Of a stretch of 64,000 bases of DNA, positions 7,024 to 15,218 are shown piece by piece. Below the pieces are notes generated by a model. It was given only the letters and a program-made list of their open reading frames with translations. It was not told the origin of the DNA and did not search any database. The position numbers and the translations under genes are program-made. Source of the stretch: Caulobacter sp. UNC358MFTsu5.1 (lineage in GTDB: Bacteria; Pseudomonadota; Alphaproteobacteria; Caulobacterales; Caulobacteraceae); assembly GCF_000712075.1 (NCBI RefSeq), contig NZ_JONW01000003.1:1-64000 (forward strand), written 5' to 3'. Position 1 is the stretch's first letter. Every line of letters begins with the position of its first letter.

Positions 7024-9141
7024 ATGTCGACGCCAACCATCGACCATGTGGTCGTGCTGATGCTGGAGAACCGTTCCTTCGACAGCCTTCTGGGCTGGCT
7101 CTACCAGACCGGCGCGCCGTCCCAGGTCCTGCCGGCGGGCTCCAGCCCCACCTTCGACGGCCTGCAGACGGTCGACCTGGGCGCCTTCACCAACACCGCC
7201 TCCAATCCCGCGATCTCCAGCCCGCCGATCCAGGGCGCGCAGGGCTTCACCGTCCCCACGATCGACCCCGGCGAAGAGCTCGAGCACGTCAATCTGCAGT
7301 TCTTCAACACCGAGACGTTCCCGCCGGTCACCGAAGCCAACATGCTGGGCTACCTGCAGGACTTCGTGAACGTGATGACGGCGCTGGGCATCGACGCCGG
7401 CGACATCCCCGGCCTCGCGCCCGAGGTGATGCAGAGCTATACGCCCCAGCAGTTGCCGGTGCTGAACCAGCTGGCCCAGGCTTATGCGGTCAGCGACGCC
7501 TGGTACGCGTCGGTCCCGTCCCAGACCAATCCCAACCGCGCCTTCCTGATGTGCGGCACCTCGCTGGGCCTGGTCAACAACGGCCAGCTGGAAGACCCCA
7601 ACTCGCCCGCCGCGACGATCGAGTCGATGCTGGGCATGTCCATCGGCGACGACCGCTTCGACGCGCCGACCATCTTCAACGCCGTGGACGCCGCCGGCCG
7701 GGGCTGGAACGTGTTCTGGCAAGCGCCTTACCTGCCCGAGAAGATCTCGACCCTGCTGGAATACGGCAAGGCGCTGGCCACGGTGCTGGCCGTGGTCGAC
7801 CCGCCGGTCGGGGTCGCGCTGCTGGCCACCTGGACGGCCCTGCAGCCCTATATCAGCTACATGCAGTCGCTGACCAACGGCCAGCTGGAGTCCTGCTACA
7901 CGTGGCGGCTGTTCCCCCAGATCCAGAACCTGAAGGACGCCAGCAGCAAGTTCCAGTCGCTGGACCAGTTCCACAAGCTGGCCCAGGCCGGGAACCTGCC
8001 GGCGTTCAGCTATATCGAGCCCTACTGGTCGATCTCGCAGACCACCATGGCCAGCCAGTCGTCCCTGCCCAAGGCGCTGATCACGGCCCTGGGCAACGAC
8101 TACCACCCGCCCAGCAACCTGCTGGTGGGCGAGCAGTTCGTGAAGGAGGTCTACACCAGCCTGATCTCGCACCAGGACGCCTGGCAGAAGACCCTGCTGC
8201 TGATCACCTTCGACGAGTTCGTGGGCACGTTCGACCACCAGACCACGGGCCTGGCCCAGGGGCTGGTGCAGCCGCCCTGGGGCTCGGGCACGCCGCCGGC
8301 CCTGGCCACCCAGAACAACTTCAACTTCGACCGGCTGGGCGGCCGCGTGCCGACCATCGTGGTCTCGCCCTACATCCAGGCGGGCACGGTGTTCCGCTCG
8401 CCCACCGATACGCCCTACGACCACACCTCCATGATCGCCACGGCGCTGAAGCTGCTGGGCGGCTCGAGCCAGCTGTCGGACTTCGGGGCCCGGGCCGAGG
8501 CGGCGCCGACCTTCGAGACCGTGATGACCCTGAGCCAGCCGCGCACCGACGCGGCGAACCTGGACTTCATGGACAAGACCCGGAAGAACGGCGACGGCGT
8601 GAAGTACGGCGACAGCTTCCTGCTCAAGAACCAGAACGGCCACCACCTGACGGCCTTCCAGGCCGCGGTGAAGGCGGCGATCCCGGGCCTGCCCAGCGGG
8701 GCCATGGGCATGTGCGTCGACATCGGCCTGGCCGCCCTGTTCCCCACCCTGGGAGAGGGCACGCCCTCGCCCCTGAGCTTCGTGACGCCGGCGTCCAACG
8801 TCTCGGGCCACGTGCCCGACCAGGCCCAGGTCTACCTGATCTCACGGGAATCCGGGCTGTGGGCGGCCAACGCCCTGGGGGCGTGGAGCGACTCCCACGA
8901 CTGCTACTACTACACGCCCTATTTCGACGGGGACTACCTGCCCTACCAGACCTGGACCATCCACAACAAAAGCCGGCCGGGCCAGTCGATCAGCTACGGC
9001 GACCAGGTGATCCTGATGAACAACCAGTTCCAGCAGGGCCTGAGCCGCGACACCCGGCCGTTCGAGGGCAGCTGGATCAGCACCAGTTCCAGCCCCGACT
9101 ACTGGACCGTCGAACCCGCGCCGGTGACCCCGCCCAGCTAA
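7024..9141 (+). CDS. Phosphoesterase family protein (phospholipase C / acid phosphatase type)
   Basis: 705-residue member of the alkaline-phosphatase superfamily phosphoesterase group (Pfam phosphoesterase, PF04185), which includes non-haemolytic phospholipase C. It opens with IDHVVVLMLENRSFDSLLGW, the hallmark metal/nucleophile region, and has the late motif GGRVPTIVVSPYIQAG...YDHTSMIATALKLLGG. Start ATG 7024 has GAGGAAAG just before it; the upstream ATG at 6979 does not. No Sec or Tat signal peptide is visible although relatives are usually exported. The C-terminal ~130 residues (after 570) contain extra WxxH/YYY-type sequence with no recognised domain. Substrate is unknown. Confidence 0.82.
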   Translation: MSTPTIDHVVVLMLENRSFDSLLGWLYQTGAPSQVLPAGSSPTFDGLQTVDLGAFTNTASNPAISSPPIQGAQGFTVPTIDPGEELEHVNLQFFNTETFPPVTEANMLGYLQDFVNVMTALGIDAGDIPGLAPEVMQSYTPQQLPVLNQLAQAYAVSDAWYASVPSQTNPNRAFLMCGTSLGLVNNGQLEDPNSPAATIESMLGMSIGDDRFDAPTIFNAVDAAGRGWNVFWQAPYLPEKISTLLEYGKALATVLAVVDPPVGVALLATWTALQPYISYMQSLTNGQLESCYTWRLFPQIQNLKDASSKFQSLDQFHKLAQAGNLPAFSYIEPYWSISQTTMASQSSLPKALITALGNDYHPPSNLLVGEQFVKEVYTSLISHQDAWQKTLLLITFDEFVGTFDHQTTGLAQGLVQPPWGSGTPPALATQNNFNFDRLGGRVPTIVVSPYIQAGTVFRSPTDTPYDHTSMIATALKLLGGSSQLSDFGARAEAAPTFETVMTLSQPRTDAANLDFMDKTRKNGDGVKYGDSFLLKNQNGHHLTAFQAAVKAAIPGLPSGAMGMCVDIGLAALFPTLGEGTPSPLSFVTPASNVSGHVPDQAQVYLISRESGLWAANALGAWSDSHDCYYYTPYFDGDYLPYQTWTIHNKSRPGQSISYGDQVILMNNQFQQGLSRDTRPFEGSWISTSSSPDYWTVEPAPVTPPS

Positions 9142-9153
9142 GGCGGCGCGCGC

Positions 9154-9624
9154 CTATTCCAGATAGTCCAGCGGCAGGGCCGTCGCGTCCTTGATCGTCT
9201 CCAGCACGAAGGACGACCGGATGTCCTTGACCGCCGGCATCTTCAGCAGGCGCTTCATCGTGAACTCGGCGTAGGCGTCCAGGTTCGGCGCGACCACGCG
9301 CAGCAGGTAGTCGTAGCCGCCGGTCATGGCGTGGCAGCCCACTACCATCGGCTCGCGCCGCACGGCCTCGGCGAAGGCCTCGGCGGCGGTCTCGCTGTGG
9401 CGGTCGACCTGGACCTCGACATAGGCCAGCAGGTCCAGCCTGGCCTTGCGCCGGTCCAGCAGGGCGACATAGCCGCTGATCAGGCCCGAGGCCTCCAGCT
9501 GCTTGACCCGGCGCAGGCAGGGGCTGGGCGACAGGCCGACCCGCTCGGCCAGCTCCACGTTCGTGATCGAACTGTCCTGCTGGAGGATCTCCAGGATCTT
9601 CCGATCGGCGCGGGTGAGGTTCAT
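9154..9624 (-). CDS. Lrp/AsnC family transcriptional regulator
   Basis: 156-residue Lrp-type regulator. N-terminal helix-turn-helix at about residues 5-55 (DRKILEILQQDSSITNVELAERVGLSPSPCLRRVKQLEASG split over the recognition helix SPSPCLRR), then a C-terminal RAM/AsnC ligand domain with GGYDYLLRV and KDIRSSFVL. ATG 9624 is the conserved start (MNLTRADRK); the longer frame upstream comes from a repeat. Convergent with the phosphoesterase gene, 12 bp apart. Its target is not evident; the tyrosine operon 3 kb away is a possible one since Lrp relatives sense amino acids. Confidence 0.93.
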   Translation of the reverse strand: MNLTRADRKILEILQQDSSITNVELAERVGLSPSPCLRRVKQLEASGLISGYVALLDRRKARLDLLAYVEVQVDRHSETAAEAFAEAVRREPMVVGCHAMTGGYDYLLRVVAPNLDAYAEFTMKRLLKMPAVKDIRSSFVLETIKDATALPLDYLE

Positions 9625-9673
9625 CGTGACCTGGATTGAAGCTGGATTGGCAGGTTGTGACCCATAGCAGATG

Positions 9674-9765
9674 CTCCCCCTCCGGGGGAGCTGTCGCGAG
9701 GGGCTTTCCCGGTCTGCGGCCTTCCCCCTCCGTCGGCTTCGCCGACACCTCCCCCGGAGGGGGAG
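9674..9765. repeat. Intergenic inverted repeat with CCTCCGTCGG core
   Basis: Perfect 17-bp arms at 9674-9690 and 9749-9765 (CTCCCCCTCCGGGGGAG and its complement) enclose an inner hairpin GTCGGC-TTC-GCCGAC (9732-9746). A ~31-nt block around 9725-9755 recurs identically at about 45577-45608. It lies downstream of ftsZ and upstream of the Lrp gene. Confidence 0.75.
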
Positions 9766-9775
9766 GATCCAAAGC

Positions 9776-9801
9776 AAAACCCCGGAGCTTTCGCCCCGGG
9801 G
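9776..9801 (-). terminator. Rho-independent terminator of ftsZ
   Basis: On the minus strand CCCCGGGGC-GAAA-GCTCCGGGG (9-bp stem with one mismatch, GNRA loop) is followed by TTTTG. It is 45 bp after the ftsZ stop and ends the dcw cluster transcript. Confidence 0.85.
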
Positions 9802-9846
9802 GTCTCGGTTACGCTTACTGGTACGCTACTAAACTTATCGAGCTTT

Positions 9847-11394
9847 TCAGTTGGCCAGGCGACGCAGGAACGACGGGATCTCCAGATCCTCGCCTTCGTC
9901 CGTGGTCGGCTGCTCCAGCGGCTGCAGCTGCGGGCGGGCCGAACCCCGTTGCGGCTGCTGGGCCGGTTGCTGCTCGTAGCGCTGCTGGCGACCGCCGCCG
10001 AACAGGCTCATCCAGCCGCCCGACTTCTGGGCCCGGCGGTCTTCGTAGGTTTCGCTGTACAGCGGCTCTTCCTCGACCTCGGCGGTGTCGGCGACCAGCG
10101 GGTCGACGATGCGGGTCACGCGCGGCGCCGGGGCGGTCACGCGGGGCTCTTCCATCACCGGCTCTTCGAAGTGCAGGTCTTCCTGGGCTTCGACGATCGG
10201 GGCGGGTTCTTCATAGGCCGGTTCCGGCGCGTAAGAGGCGACCGGGGCCGGAGCCGCGGCGGGACGCTCGATCGGGCGCGGCTCGTAGCGCATGCCCGGG
10301 CGACCGGTCTCGGCCACGGTAGGGGCGGGCGCCGGAGCGGCCTGCGGCGCCGCCGGACGGGTCTCGGCGATCAGCGGCTGGGCCGTGGTGTTGCGCGCGA
10401 CGGGCTTGGGCTCGATCTGGGCGATCGAGGCGCCGTCCATGCCGGTGGCGACCACCGACACGCGGATCACGCCGTCCAGCGACGGATCGAAGGCGGCGCC
10501 GAAGATGATGTTGGCTTCCGGATCGACCTGGTCCGAGATCGCGTTGGCGGCCTCGTCGACTTCCAGCAGGGTCATGTCCATGCCGCCGGTCACGTTGACC
10601 AGCACGGCCTTGGCGCCCTTCAGCGAGACTTCGTCCAGCAGCGGGTTGGCGATGGCGTTCTGGGCGGCCATCAGGGCGCGGTCTTCGCCGGTGCCCTCGC
10701 CGGTGCCCATCATCGCCTTGCCCATCTCGGTCATGACCGTGCGGACGTCGGCGAAGTCGAGGTTGATCAGGCCCGGCAGGACCATCAGGTCGGTGATCGA
10801 GCGGACGCCCGAGTGCAGCACCTGGTCGGCCATGCCGAAGGCTTCGGCGAAGGTCGTGCGCTCGTTGGCGACGCGGAACAGGTTCTGGTTCGGAATGACG
10901 ATCAGGGTGTCGACATAGCGTTGCAGCTCACCGATGCCGGCGTCGGCCAGACGCATGCGGTGACGGCCTTCGAAGTGGAAGGGCTTGGTGACGACGCCGA
11001 CGGTCAGGATGCCGCGCTCGCGGGCGCACTTGGCGATGATCGGGGCCGCGCCGGTGCCGGTGCCGCCGCCCATGCCGGCGGTGATGAACACCATGTGCGC
11101 GCCGTCCAGGTGCTCGCCGATCTCGGGGAAGCTCTCCTCGGCGGCGCTCATGCCCACTTCGGGGTGCGCGCCGGCGCCGAGGCCCTGGGTGACTTGCACG
11201 CCCAGCTGGATGCGACGGTCGGTCTTGGCGAACTGGAGCTGCTGCGCGTCGGTGTTGGCCACCACGAACTCAACACCCTCGAGGCCGGCCTCGATCATGT
11301 TGTTGACAGCATTGCCACCGGCCCCACCGACGCCGAACACCACGATACGCGGCTTCAGTTCAGTGGTACGCGGCGCGGAAAGAGAAATAGCCAT
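9847..11394 (-). CDS. ftsZ: Cell division GTPase FtsZ
   Basis: Tubulin homologue that polymerises into the Z-ring. 515 residues. The GTP-binding signature [10 protein letters not shown] is at 109-118, the catalytic T7 loop [11 protein letters not shown] follows in the second half of the core. The globular part ends near residue 320. It is followed by a ~180-residue Pro/Glu/Ala-rich linker, the long-linker form characteristic of Caulobacterales, and the conserved C-terminal peptide [13 protein letters not shown] that binds FtsA and other partners. GAGGG precedes ATG 11394. It is separated from ftsA by 491 bp carrying its own control region, and is followed by a terminator. Confidence 0.99.
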   Translation of the reverse strand: MAISLSAPRTTELKPRIVVFGVGGAGGNAVNNMIEAGLEGVEFVVANTDAQQLQFAKTDRRIQLGVQVTQGLGAGAHPEVGMSAAEESFPEIGEHLDGAHMVFITAGMGGGTGTGAAPIIAKCARERGILTVGVVTKPFHFEGRHRMRLADAGIGELQRYVDTLIVIPNQNLFRVANERTTFAEAFGMADQVLHSGVRSITDLMVLPGLINLDFADVRTVMTEMGKAMMGTGEGTGEDRALMAAQNAIANPLLDEVSLKGAKAVLVNVTGGMDMTLLEVDEAANAISDQVDPEANIIFGAAFDPSLDGVIRVSVVATGMDGASIAQIEPKPVARNTTAQPLIAETRPAAPQAAPAPAPTVAETGRPGMRYEPRPIERPAAAPAPVASYAPEPAYEEPAPIVEAQEDLHFEEPVMEEPRVTAPAPRVTRIVDPLVADTAEVEEEPLYSETYEDRRAQKSGGWMSLFGGGRQQRYEQQPAQQPQRGSARPQLQPLEQPTTDEGEDLEIPSFLRRLAN

Positions 11395-11492
11395 GGGACC
11401 CTCGCGTCCTAAACGCCGAATTCGTCAACTACCGAGCGGATCAACCGCCGGGAGTCATCTCGACGATCGGGTTAACAGAACAACCACCAACC

Positions 11493-11508
11493 TTAATCGG
11501 TGGTTAAC
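11493..11508 (+). promoter_or_regulatory. CtrA binding site at the ftsZ promoter
   Basis: TTAA-TCGGTGG-TTAAC, an exact match to the CtrA consensus TTAA-N7-TTAAC. It overlaps a 7-bp inverted repeat AACCACC / GGTGGTT. It lies about 100 bp upstream of the ftsZ start, consistent with the known repression of ftsZ by CtrA in swarmer cells. Confidence 0.8.
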
Positions 11509-11561
11509 TCCATAAAGTGAGTCGGCCCGGGGTCGATCCCAAAGCGCCTCTAAAAATCCAG

Positions 11562-11570
11562 TTATCCAAA
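11562..11570 (+). promoter_or_regulatory. DnaA box-like sequence upstream of ftsZ
   Basis: TTATCCAAA, 8 of 9 to the DnaA box TTATCCACA. DnaA is known to influence ftsZ transcription in C. crescentus; whether this site is used is inference. Confidence 0.45.
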
Positions 11571-11590
11571 GGAATCACGAGGGATTCCTT
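11569..11590. promoter_or_regulatory. Palindrome with paired CcrM GANTC methylation sites
   Basis: AAGGAATC-ACGAGG-GATTCCTT: perfect 8-bp arms, each containing one GANTC site (GAATC 11572-11576, GATTC 11583-11587). CcrM methylation is known to activate ftsZ transcription in C. crescentus, and these are the sites in this gap best placed to mediate it. Confidence 0.6.
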
Positions 11591-11885
11591 GGGTTCCCGA
11601 AGGTAGCCAAAACCCCCGTGCGGCGGAACGCCGCTGACCGAAAAAGCCTTGGAAAACCCCGTTTTCAGAGCGTCGAAAACTAGGCCGTCAGGTGTTTCCG
11701 ACACTTAGATCGTAAACGAACAGGCTTAAGTTCTGTTAAGACTTGGCCGTTGCTCTTGGCCAGCTTCACCAAGACGAAAAAATTTCGTGTCACGCGCGAT
11801 TTCGAGGTCGCGCCCCGACGGGCGCGACTCAGCCAAGCTTCTGGTCAAGCTGGGAATATGTGGGACGAAGTCCCACGATGTTCGA

Positions 11886-13211
11886 TCAGAGATTGTCGCG
11901 CAGCCACGCCGCGGCCCGGGCGACCGGGCTGGCGTTGGGGTCCAACGGACGCTTGCGGATCGCCGCCCCGGCCAGGGCCTTGGGCGAGACGACCTCGCGC
12001 GGACCGAAGGCCGTGCGGTGCAGGACGCCGGCGGCGGCGCAGAAGGCCGGACCGGAGGCGGCGTCGGCCAGGTGCGGCACTCGGCGCGGGCGGCCCAGGC
12101 GGACGGGGCGGTCGAAGACGCGCACGGCCACTTCGCGCACGCCGGCCAGCTGGCTGGCGCCGCCGGTCAGGACGATGCCCGCGCCCGGTTCGACCGGCGC
12201 GCCCGAGGCCTTCAGGCGCTCGCGCAGCAGCTCCAGCGTCTCCTCGACGCGCGGCTGGATGATGCCCTTCAGCAGGCTGCGGGGCGCGATCACCGGGCCC
12301 GCGCCCGGATCGTCGCCGCGCGGCGGGGCCTCGATCATCTCGCGGTCCTCGTTGGCCGAGGCGATGGCGCTGCCGTGCAGGGTCTTGATGCGCTCGGCGC
12401 CGGCGACCGAGGTCTGCAGGCCGCGGGCGATGTCCTGCGTGACGTGCCCGCCGCCGACGGCCAGGCTGTCGACGTGGCAAAGGGCGCCGTTGTTGAACAC
12501 GGCCACCGAGGTCGAGCCGCCGCCCATGTCGATGCAGACCGCGCCCAGGTCCATCTCGTCCTCTTCCAGGGCCGCCAGGGCCGAGGCGAAGGGCGCGGCG
12601 ACCACGCCTTCGAAGCTGAGGTGGGCGCGTTCCACGCAGTGGGCCAGGGTGTGGAAGATGTTCTCGTTGACCGAGACGACCAGCAGCTCCAGCCCCAGGG
12701 CGCGGCCGAACATGGCGCGCGGGTCGCGGATGCCGCGCTGGCCGTCCACCGACCAGGCGATCGGCAGCAGGTGGATCGGCTTGCGGCCCGGAATGCGGAC
12801 CTGGGCCAGGGCTGAGGCGATGGCGCGCGACAGGTCGCCGTCGCCGATCGGACGGGCGCCCAGCGACACCTGGGTATGGACGCGGTGGCTGGCCAGCTGG
12901 CCGCCGGCCGTGCAGACCGAAACGCCCTGGACGTTGACGCCGGCCACGGTCTCGGCCCGCTCGACGGCCTGGGCGATGGCCTGCGCCGCCTCGTCCAGAT
13001 TGACGATCGCCCCGCCGCGCACGCCGCGCGACTGCACGTAGCCGACGCCGGCCGTGGTCAGGGTGCGGTTGTCGCGATGGACCCCGTCGGCCTTCATGAT
13101 GAAGCAGGTGACCTTGGACGCGCCCAGGTCGACGGCCGCGACCGCGGGCTGACGCACGAGCGTCGCCTTCAAGCCTTCCCTGGCTTGTTTCCGGTCATCC
13201 AGTCGCGACAT
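11886..13211 (-). CDS. ftsA: Cell division protein FtsA
   Basis: Actin-like ATPase that tethers FtsZ to the membrane and recruits later division proteins. 441 residues from ATG 13211 (MSRLDDRKQAREGLK), with GAGGTG upstream; GTG at 13232 is an alternative. Actin-fold motifs: phosphate 1 VAAVDLGASKVTCFI, the 1C/2A region, phosphate 2 CIDMGGGSTSVAVF and the adenosine motif GIVLTGGASQLAGV. The C-terminal amphipathic tail ends RAAAWLRDNL. It starts 31 bp after the ftsQ stop. Confidence 0.97.
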   Translation of the reverse strand: MSRLDDRKQAREGLKATLVRQPAVAAVDLGASKVTCFIMKADGVHRDNRTLTTAGVGYVQSRGVRGGAIVNLDEAAQAIAQAVERAETVAGVNVQGVSVCTAGGQLASHRVHTQVSLGARPIGDGDLSRAIASALAQVRIPGRKPIHLLPIAWSVDGQRGIRDPRAMFGRALGLELLVVSVNENIFHTLAHCVERAHLSFEGVVAAPFASALAALEEDEMDLGAVCIDMGGGSTSVAVFNNGALCHVDSLAVGGGHVTQDIARGLQTSVAGAERIKTLHGSAIASANEDREMIEAPPRGDDPGAGPVIAPRSLLKGIIQPRVEETLELLRERLKASGAPVEPGAGIVLTGGASQLAGVREVAVRVFDRPVRLGRPRRVPHLADAASGPAFCAAAGVLHRTAFGPREVVSPKALAGAAIRKRPLDPNASPVARAAAWLRDNL

Positions 13212-13242
13212 CGCTACAGTCACCTCACACACAAGTTCATGA

Positions 13243-14154
13243 TCAGGCCCCGCCGGCCACGGGCTGCCCGGGCAGCACCGCGTCGCGAGGCCTCACGGCC
13301 ACCATTTCGGGATCGCGCAGATCGATGCGCGCGAAACCGAGATCGAGGATTCGTTGTCGTTGATCGAGCTGATCCAATTGAATCAGCGCGGACTCTTCGT
13401 CAATGGCCGGAAGCTGGATCAGCGAACCATCTTTCAAGCGCAGGTCCCAACGACGGTCGTCGACCCGCACCAGGGCCTCCAGACGGTCGCGCAGGCGCGG
13501 CCGCGCGTTGACGGCCGGCAGGATGGCGCCGGCGGCCTGGTCGGCGCCCTGCCCCACCACCAGCGGCAGCTGCGGGAAGCGCGCGGCGTCGGCCTCGCGG
13601 ATGATCCGGCCCTCGCCGTCGATCACGCGCATCGCGCCGGAGTGCTGCCACACGGCCAGGGCCGGGCGCTCCTCGACGGAGATGAACACGGTGTCGGGCA
13701 GCAGGCGCACGACCTTGGCGGACTTGACCCAGCCCACGCCCTCGACCCGCGCGCGCAGGTCGTTGAGGTCGAGACCCAGGGTCGGCTGGTCCTGGTAGAG
13801 CGCCGTGGCGTTCAGGATGTCGGCCTTCGCCATCGGCGAGGCGCCCTCGATGTGCACGGTCTTCAGCTTGAAGCCCAGGTCGGCGAACTCGCCGTCGACG
13901 CCGCGCCCCAGGGCCTCGCCCAGGTGCTGCAGGCGATGGCCGGTGGCCAGGGTGGCGATCACGGCGACGGCCAGGGCGCCGCCGGCCACGGTCAGGGCCA
14001 GGCGCGGCGAGACGCCCACGCCTCCACGCGCGGCTTGCAGCTTGCCGGCCGGCGGCGCGGCGTTGCGCGCGGCCGGGCGGGCCTTCGGACTTGCGGGCGC
14101 TTCGGCCCGGGGGCGCGTTGGCTTACGCGATCCCCCCCGCACTGACGCGGGCAT
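13243..14154 (-). CDS. ftsQ: Cell division protein FtsQ
   Basis: Bitopic inner-membrane divisome protein. 303 residues: a ~45-residue basic Pro/Ala-rich cytoplasmic tail, one membrane segment at about 49-70 ([20 protein letters not shown]), a POTRA domain starting near 93 ([18 protein letters not shown]) and the FtsQ beta domain with [23 protein letters not shown] to [17 protein letters not shown]. The start overlaps the end of ddl by 32 bp, indicating coupling. A CtrA-like site lies inside ddl upstream (14283-14298). Confidence 0.95.
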   Translation of the reverse strand: MPASVRGGSRKPTRPRAEAPASPKARPAARNAAPPAGKLQAARGGVGVSPRLALTVAGGALAVAVIATLATGHRLQHLGEALGRGVDGEFADLGFKLKTVHIEGASPMAKADILNATALYQDQPTLGLDLNDLRARVEGVGWVKSAKVVRLLPDTVFISVEERPALAVWQHSGAMRVIDGEGRIIREADAARFPQLPLVVGQGADQAAGAILPAVNARPRLRDRLEALVRVDDRRWDLRLKDGSLIQLPAIDEESALIQLDQLDQRQRILDLGFARIDLRDPEMVAVRPRDAVLPGQPVAGGA

Positions 14155-15079
14155 AAGCGTCCTCCACGATCCAGAACACTAAACGATCAAACGAAACGCC
14201 GGTGTGGTCCGCCTGCTCGGGGACGAGCGAAGTGGGTGTCATGCCAGGCTGCGTATTGACCTCTAAAAGGACCAGAAGGTCGTTAATGTCGTCATAACGG
14301 AAGTCGCATCGGGTCACACCTCGGCAACCAAGACTTGTATGGCCAAGCTCGGCCATGCGCATGGCCCGATCCCTTACGGCGCTGGGAATCGGGGCTGGAA
14401 GCAGGTGGATCGAACCGCCTTCTGCGTACTTGGCCTCGTAGTCATAGAAACCTGTGGACGAGCGGATTTCGGTTACCGCCAGGGCCCTGGGACCATTTGA
14501 CTCACCCACCACGGCGACCGCCAGCTCCAGACCCGGAACGAAGGGCTCGACCATCACCCGCTCCCCGAACGCCCAGTCGGGCGCGGCCAATTCGCGCGGC
14601 GGTCCGTTGGCCCCCTCGCGGACGATGAACACCCCGACCGACGAGCCCTCGGCGTTGGGCTTCACCACGTAGGGCGGCGGCATCACATGGTCGCGCGCGA
14701 CATCGTGGCGGTCGTACAGGCCGCCGCCGGGGACGGGAATGCCCGCCGCCGCCAGCACGGCCTTGGACTTGGCCTTGTCCATGGCCAGGGCCGAGGCCAG
14801 GACGCCGGAGTGGGTGTAGGCCAGGCCCAGGGTCTCGAGCACGCCCTGGACGCAGCCGTCCTCGCCCCAGCGGCCGTGCAGGGCGTTGAAGACGACGTCG
14901 GGCTTGAGGCGGGCGAGGACCTCGGCGACATCGGGCCCCGGATCCACGCGACTGACCCGCGCGCCCAGGCGCTCCAGGGCGTCGGCGCAGAGCGCGCCGG
15001 TGGTCAGGCTGACCTCGCGCTCGGCGGAGGGGCCGCCCAGAAGGACGGCGATGTGACGGTCGGTGAGAGGCTGGGTCAT
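14123..15079 (-). CDS. ddl: D-alanine-D-alanine ligase
   Basis: ATP-grasp ligase making D-Ala-D-Ala for the peptidoglycan stem peptide. 318 residues, the short DdlB-type length. Visible features: N-terminal [36 protein letters not shown], the ATP-grasp [16 protein letters not shown] and the metal-binding C-terminal [20 protein letters not shown]. It overlaps ftsQ and sits in the usual dcw position before ftsQAZ. Confidence 0.97.
   Translation of the reverse strand: MTQPLTDRHIAVLLGGPSAEREVSLTTGALCADALERLGARVSRVDPGPDVAEVLARLKPDVVFNALHGRWGEDGCVQGVLETLGLAYTHSGVLASALAMDKAKSKAVLAAAGIPVPGGGLYDRHDVARDHVMPPPYVVKPNAEGSSVGVFIVREGANGPPRELAAPDWAFGERVMVEPFVPGLELAVAVVGESNGPRALAVTEIRSSTGFYDYEAKYAEGGSIHLLPAPIPSAVRDRAMRMAELGHTSLGCRGVTRCDFRYDDINDLLVLLEVNTQPGMTPTSLVPEQADHTGVSFDRLVFWIVEDAYARVSAGGIA
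14283..14298 (+). promoter_or_regulatory. CtrA-like site inside ddl upstream of ftsQ
   Basis: TTAA-TGTCGTC-ATAAC, one mismatch to TTAA-N7-TTAAC. It lies about 130-145 bp upstream of the ftsQ start within ddl. The C. crescentus ftsQA promoter is known to be CtrA-controlled, so this is a reasonable candidate for that site. Confidence 0.45.
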
Positions 15080-15145
15080 GCGTCCTGGCTAGCGAGGACG
15101 CGTCGAGACCTGAGGGAGCGGCTTCGGAAGTTCGGTGCAGGGTTT

Positions 15146-15210
15146 GGGGACACGCCGCGAGGGCATATCCCCGGCCCGCGATCGGGGACACGCCCTTGCG
15201 GCGTGTCCCC
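15146..15210. repeat. Pair of GGGGACA hairpins
   Basis: Two hairpins in tandem between ddl and the M28 peptidase gene: an imperfect one at 15146-15172 (GGGGACACGCC ... TATCCCC) and a perfect one at 15184-15210 (GGGGACACGCC-CTTGC-GGCGTGTCCCC). The same layout recurs at 40255-40327, and a related long hairpin is at 16747-16812. Confidence 0.75.
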
Positions 15211-15218
15211 ACGTCTCG

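Larger units (their letters stand above)
11395..11885 (-). promoter_or_regulatory. ftsA-ftsZ intergenic control region
   Basis: 491 bp without a gene. It holds, from ftsZ outwards, a perfect CtrA site (11493-11508), a DnaA-like box (11562-11570), a palindrome carrying two CcrM GANTC sites (11569-11590), a CtrA-like TTAA-N6-TTAA (11726-11739) and a short perfect hairpin GTGGGAC-GAA-GTCCCAC at 11860-11876 directly after the ftsA stop that may end or process the ftsQA message. An ORF of 66 codons on the minus strand (11504-11704) is not supported. In C. crescentus the ftsZ promoter lies in the equivalent gap and responds to CtrA, DnaA and CcrM. Confidence 0.8.

Noticed and set aside
6946-8811. 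621-codon minus-strand ORF
   Set aside because: Antisense to the phosphoesterase gene, low-complexity product.
11726-11739. TTAA-N6-TTAA as a second CtrA site
   Set aside because: The spacer is 6 rather than 7 nt; kept only as a note in the ftsZ control region.
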